Source of the DNA: Rhodospirillum sp.
GTDB lineage: Bacteria; Pseudomonadota; Alphaproteobacteria; Dongiales; Dongiaceae
Reading direction: 5' to 3'
Assembly (NCBI GenBank): GCA_013822765.1
Contig: PNKY01000004.1
Span: 124,001-188,000 of the forward strand
DNA length: 64,000 nt
Shown: positions 62,061-64,000 of the stretch, in pieces
Layout of the letters: the number at the start of each line of letters is the position of its first letter
Numbering within the stretch: position 1 is the stretch's first letter
The notes under the pieces: generated by a model
Databases searched by the model: none
What the model was told of the DNA's origin: nothing
Seen by the model: the letters and a program-made list of their open reading frames with translations, nothing else
Made by a program: the position numbers and the translations under genes

Positions 62061-63713
62061 TCACTCCCCTGGCTGCAGAGCGGCGCGGGCGGGCGCGGGC
62101 TCGGGCTGGTCGACGGCGGGTTCGCGCTCCTGCGGCACAACACGGATGGTCATCCAGATGTTGTAGCAACCGACGACGGCGCCGATCAGGAACAGCAATC
62201 CGCCGATCGCGCGCGCGATGTAGTAGGGGTGCATCGCGACCAGCGAATCCACGAAGGAATAGGCGAGCGTGCCGGTGTCATTGTAGGTCCGCCACATCAG
62301 TCCCTGGATGATGCCGGAGTTCCACATCGCGAACACGTAGACGAGGGTGCCGGCCAGCGCGAGCCAGAAATGCACCTCGACCAGCTTGGCCGAATACATC
62401 GCCTCGCGCTTCCACAGCCACGGCACCGACGCATAGATCGAGCCGAAGGTGATCATGGCGACCCAGCCGAGGGCGCCGGCATGGACATGGCCGACGGTCC
62501 AGTCCGTGTAGTGCGACAGCGAGTTCACCGAGCGGATCGCCATGAAAGATCCCTCGAAGGTGGAGAGGCCGTAGAACACCGCGGCCACCATCATGAAGCG
62601 CAGCGTCGCGTCGTCGCGCACCTTGTGCCAGGCGCCGTTGAGCGTCAGCAGCGCATTGCCCGCCGATGCCCAGGACGGCACCAGCAGCATGACCGAGAAG
62701 GTCATGCCGAGCGATTGCACCCACTGGGGCAGGGCGGTGTAGTGCAGATGGTGCGACCCCGCCCACATGTACATGAACGTGATGCCCCAGAAGCTGATGA
62801 TCGACGTGCGATAGGAGAAGATCGGGCGGCCGGCGCGCTTCGGCAGGTAGTAATACATCATGCCGAGAAACCCGGCGGTCAGGAAGAAGGCGACGGCATT
62901 GTGGCCGTACCACCATTCCGTCATTGCGTCCTGGACGCCGGCGAACAGGGAATAGCTCTTGGCGCCGGCGAGCGAGACCGGAACCGCCAGGTTGTTGACG
63001 ATGTGCAGCATGGCGACGACCAGGATGAACGCCATGTAGTACCAGTTGGCCACGTAGATATGGGGTTCCTTGCGGCGGACGAGCACGCGCAGATAGATGA
63101 GGAGGTAGGTGACCCACACGATCACCAGCCAGATATCCGCGTACCATTCGGGCTCGGCATATTCCTTCGACTGCGTGATGCCCATCATGTAGCCGCTGAC
63201 CGCCAGCAGGCAGAACAGGTTGTAGCCGAACAGCACAAACATCGGGCCGAGCTGGCCGGGGAGCCGCGCGCGCGATGTGCGCTGCATGACATAGAAGGAC
63301 GTGGCAATGAGGGCGTTGCCGCCGAACCCGAAGATGACGCCGGTGGTGTGGACCGGACGGAGCCGGCCGAAGCTCGACCAGCCGGCATCGAAGGTGAGAT
63401 CGGGATTGACCAGCAGCCAGGCCACCCAGTCGCCGACGAACAGCCCGAACACCGCCCAGACCATTGCAAGCAGGATCCCGATCTTGCTCGGATCGTCGTA
63501 GTAGCGATCGAGGCGGTCTTCTGCCGGCTCCGGATCGAACAGCCCCGAGATGACGCAGAACAGGCCGGCGACGGCGGCGAGCAGCACGATGGCGCCCTGC
63601 ATGCCGAACGGGTCGTCGCGCCCGGCCGCCGTCATCGTGAGGCCGACCAGCGCCAGAGCAGAAAGAATGATGAGCGCGACCTGCCGCTCGATCTTGGTGA
63701 GTTGTCCGATCAT
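62061..63713 (-). CDS. ccoN: cbb3 oxidase catalytic subunit CcoN/FixN
   Basis: A 550-residue heme-copper oxidase subunit I with about 14 hydrophobic helices. WWYGHNAVAFFLT and GSHHLHYTALPQW supply the CuB histidines, and DWTVGHVHAGALGW holds further conserved His residues near the high-spin heme. It reduces O2 with high affinity and pumps protons, as expected for microaerobic respiration. First gene of the cluster; its promoter must lie upstream of 63713. Confidence 0.97.
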   Translation of the reverse strand: MIGQLTKIERQVALIILSALALVGLTMTAAGRDDPFGMQGAIVLLAAVAGLFCVISGLFDPEPAEDRLDRYYDDPSKIGILLAMVWAVFGLFVGDWVAWLLVNPDLTFDAGWSSFGRLRPVHTTGVIFGFGGNALIATSFYVMQRTSRARLPGQLGPMFVLFGYNLFCLLAVSGYMMGITQSKEYAEPEWYADIWLVIVWVTYLLIYLRVLVRRKEPHIYVANWYYMAFILVVAMLHIVNNLAVPVSLAGAKSYSLFAGVQDAMTEWWYGHNAVAFFLTAGFLGMMYYYLPKRAGRPIFSYRTSIISFWGITFMYMWAGSHHLHYTALPQWVQSLGMTFSVMLLVPSWASAGNALLTLNGAWHKVRDDATLRFMMVAAVFYGLSTFEGSFMAIRSVNSLSHYTDWTVGHVHAGALGWVAMITFGSIYASVPWLWKREAMYSAKLVEVHFWLALAGTLVYVFAMWNSGIIQGLMWRTYNDTGTLAYSFVDSLVAMHPYYIARAIGGLLFLIGAVVGCYNIWMTIRVVPQEREPAVDQPEPAPARAALQPGE

Positions 63714-64000
63714 CGCGCCCCTTCCTCCACGCCCCAGACCGTTCCCGTTTACGCTAACGAAAGAACGCCTCGATCATCCGTCCGGCGCGCGCCTCTGCAC
63801 TTTTTCTGGAATGCGCCACACAAAAACATCCGCGCGGCGAGCGTCGGCGGACCATTCAGCTCGCAACTACGCACGCGCTGTCCACGAAAGGCAATATGGG
63901 CCTTAGGGATATCCCTGAGGGAACTGCCATTTTGCCGCAGTGTTCGGGCCGCCGCCATAAAGCGCGCCCGATTCAGCGGCGATGGCAGCGCGCAAATTCC
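63714..64000. other. Upstream region of the cbb3 operon
   Basis: No supported gene in the last 287 bases. I looked for a FixK/FNR box (TTGAT-N4-ATCAA) and did not find a good one. A conspicuous palindrome is present at 63901-63920. A minus-strand frame at 63749-63958 has no family features. Confidence 0.5.
63901..63920. promoter_or_regulatory. 20-base near-perfect palindrome upstream of ccoN
   Basis: CCT-N-AGGGATATCCCT-N-AGG: the inner 12 bases are a perfect palindrome and the outer CCT/AGG arms continue it, with a single mismatched pair. It is about 190 bases upstream of the ccoN start. The size and symmetry fit a dimeric regulator site; the protein is unknown and it does not resemble the FNR/FixK consensus. 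Confidence 0.5.

Noticed and set aside
63749..63958. 69-residue minus-strand frame upstream of ccoN
   Set aside because: No coding features and it would occupy the promoter region of the oxidase operon.
63714..64000. FixK/FNR box upstream of ccoN
   Set aside because: No sequence close to TTGAT-N4-ATCAA was found; the palindrome present has a different form.

Overview
The window is a GC-rich, densely coded stretch of chromosome from a Gram-negative bacterium, most likely an alphaproteobacterium (Rhizobiales/Rhodospirillales type). The taxonomic guess rests on a complete FixNOQP/CcoNOQP cbb3 oxidase cluster, an OxyR-peroxiredoxin-AhpD set, an MlaE/MlaF/MlaD lipid transporter with an auxiliary lipoprotein, an outer-membrane porin, frequent 4-bp ATGA/GTGA gene overlaps and an alphaproteobacterial-style extragenic palindrome. 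No tRNA, rRNA, CRISPR array, transposase or phage gene was recognised.

Layout. (1) 1-10.9 kb is an arginine/ornithine island: a PLP-dependent Orn/Lys/Arg decarboxylase running off the left edge, a porin, arginine deiminase (arcA), catabolic ornithine carbamoyltransferase (arcB), carbamate kinase (arcC), a small secreted protein, an AdiC-like antiporter and a second decarboxylase. Together they can convert arginine to ornithine, CO2, ammonia and ATP, and decarboxylate basic amino acids with consumption of protons. (2) 11-37.5 kb is a surface-glycan region: many glycosyltransferases, a sulfotransferase, methyltransferases, nucleotide-sugar enzymes (a LegB-like dehydratase, a nucleotidyltransferase, a 2-epimerase, an RmlD-like reductase, GalE), a flippase-like membrane protein, a GT-C-like membrane protein and a fusion of a glycosyltransferase-like domain with an alginate-lyase domain. 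No Wzx, Wzy, Wza or ABC exporter is present here. (3) 37.5-44.1 kb holds a LysR regulator, a divergent small gene, and an Mla-type operon headed by a GAF-SpoIIE phosphatase-HATPase fusion and a STAS protein. (4) 44.5-56.7 kb is mixed housekeeping: an MHS-type transporter, beta-carbonic anhydrase, a DUF2254 membrane protein, EttA, oxyR with a divergent peroxiredoxin and ahpD, gabT, a DmpA-type peptidase and an ornithine cyclodeaminase family enzyme. (5) 56.8-63.7 kb is the cbb3 oxidase cluster ccoNOQP, a small membrane protein, a DUF2189 protein, ccoI and ccoS.

Most unusual points: the partner-switching (phosphatase/kinase/STAS) module fused to the lipid-transport operon; the GT-like/alginate-lyase fusion with no export signal; the non-standard nucleotide-sugar gene set; a coiled-coil methyltransferase that resembles a chain-length ruler in architecture; and the small membrane genes occupying the usual FixG/FixH position. 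Function calls come from motif recognition in the translated sequence, without database searches.
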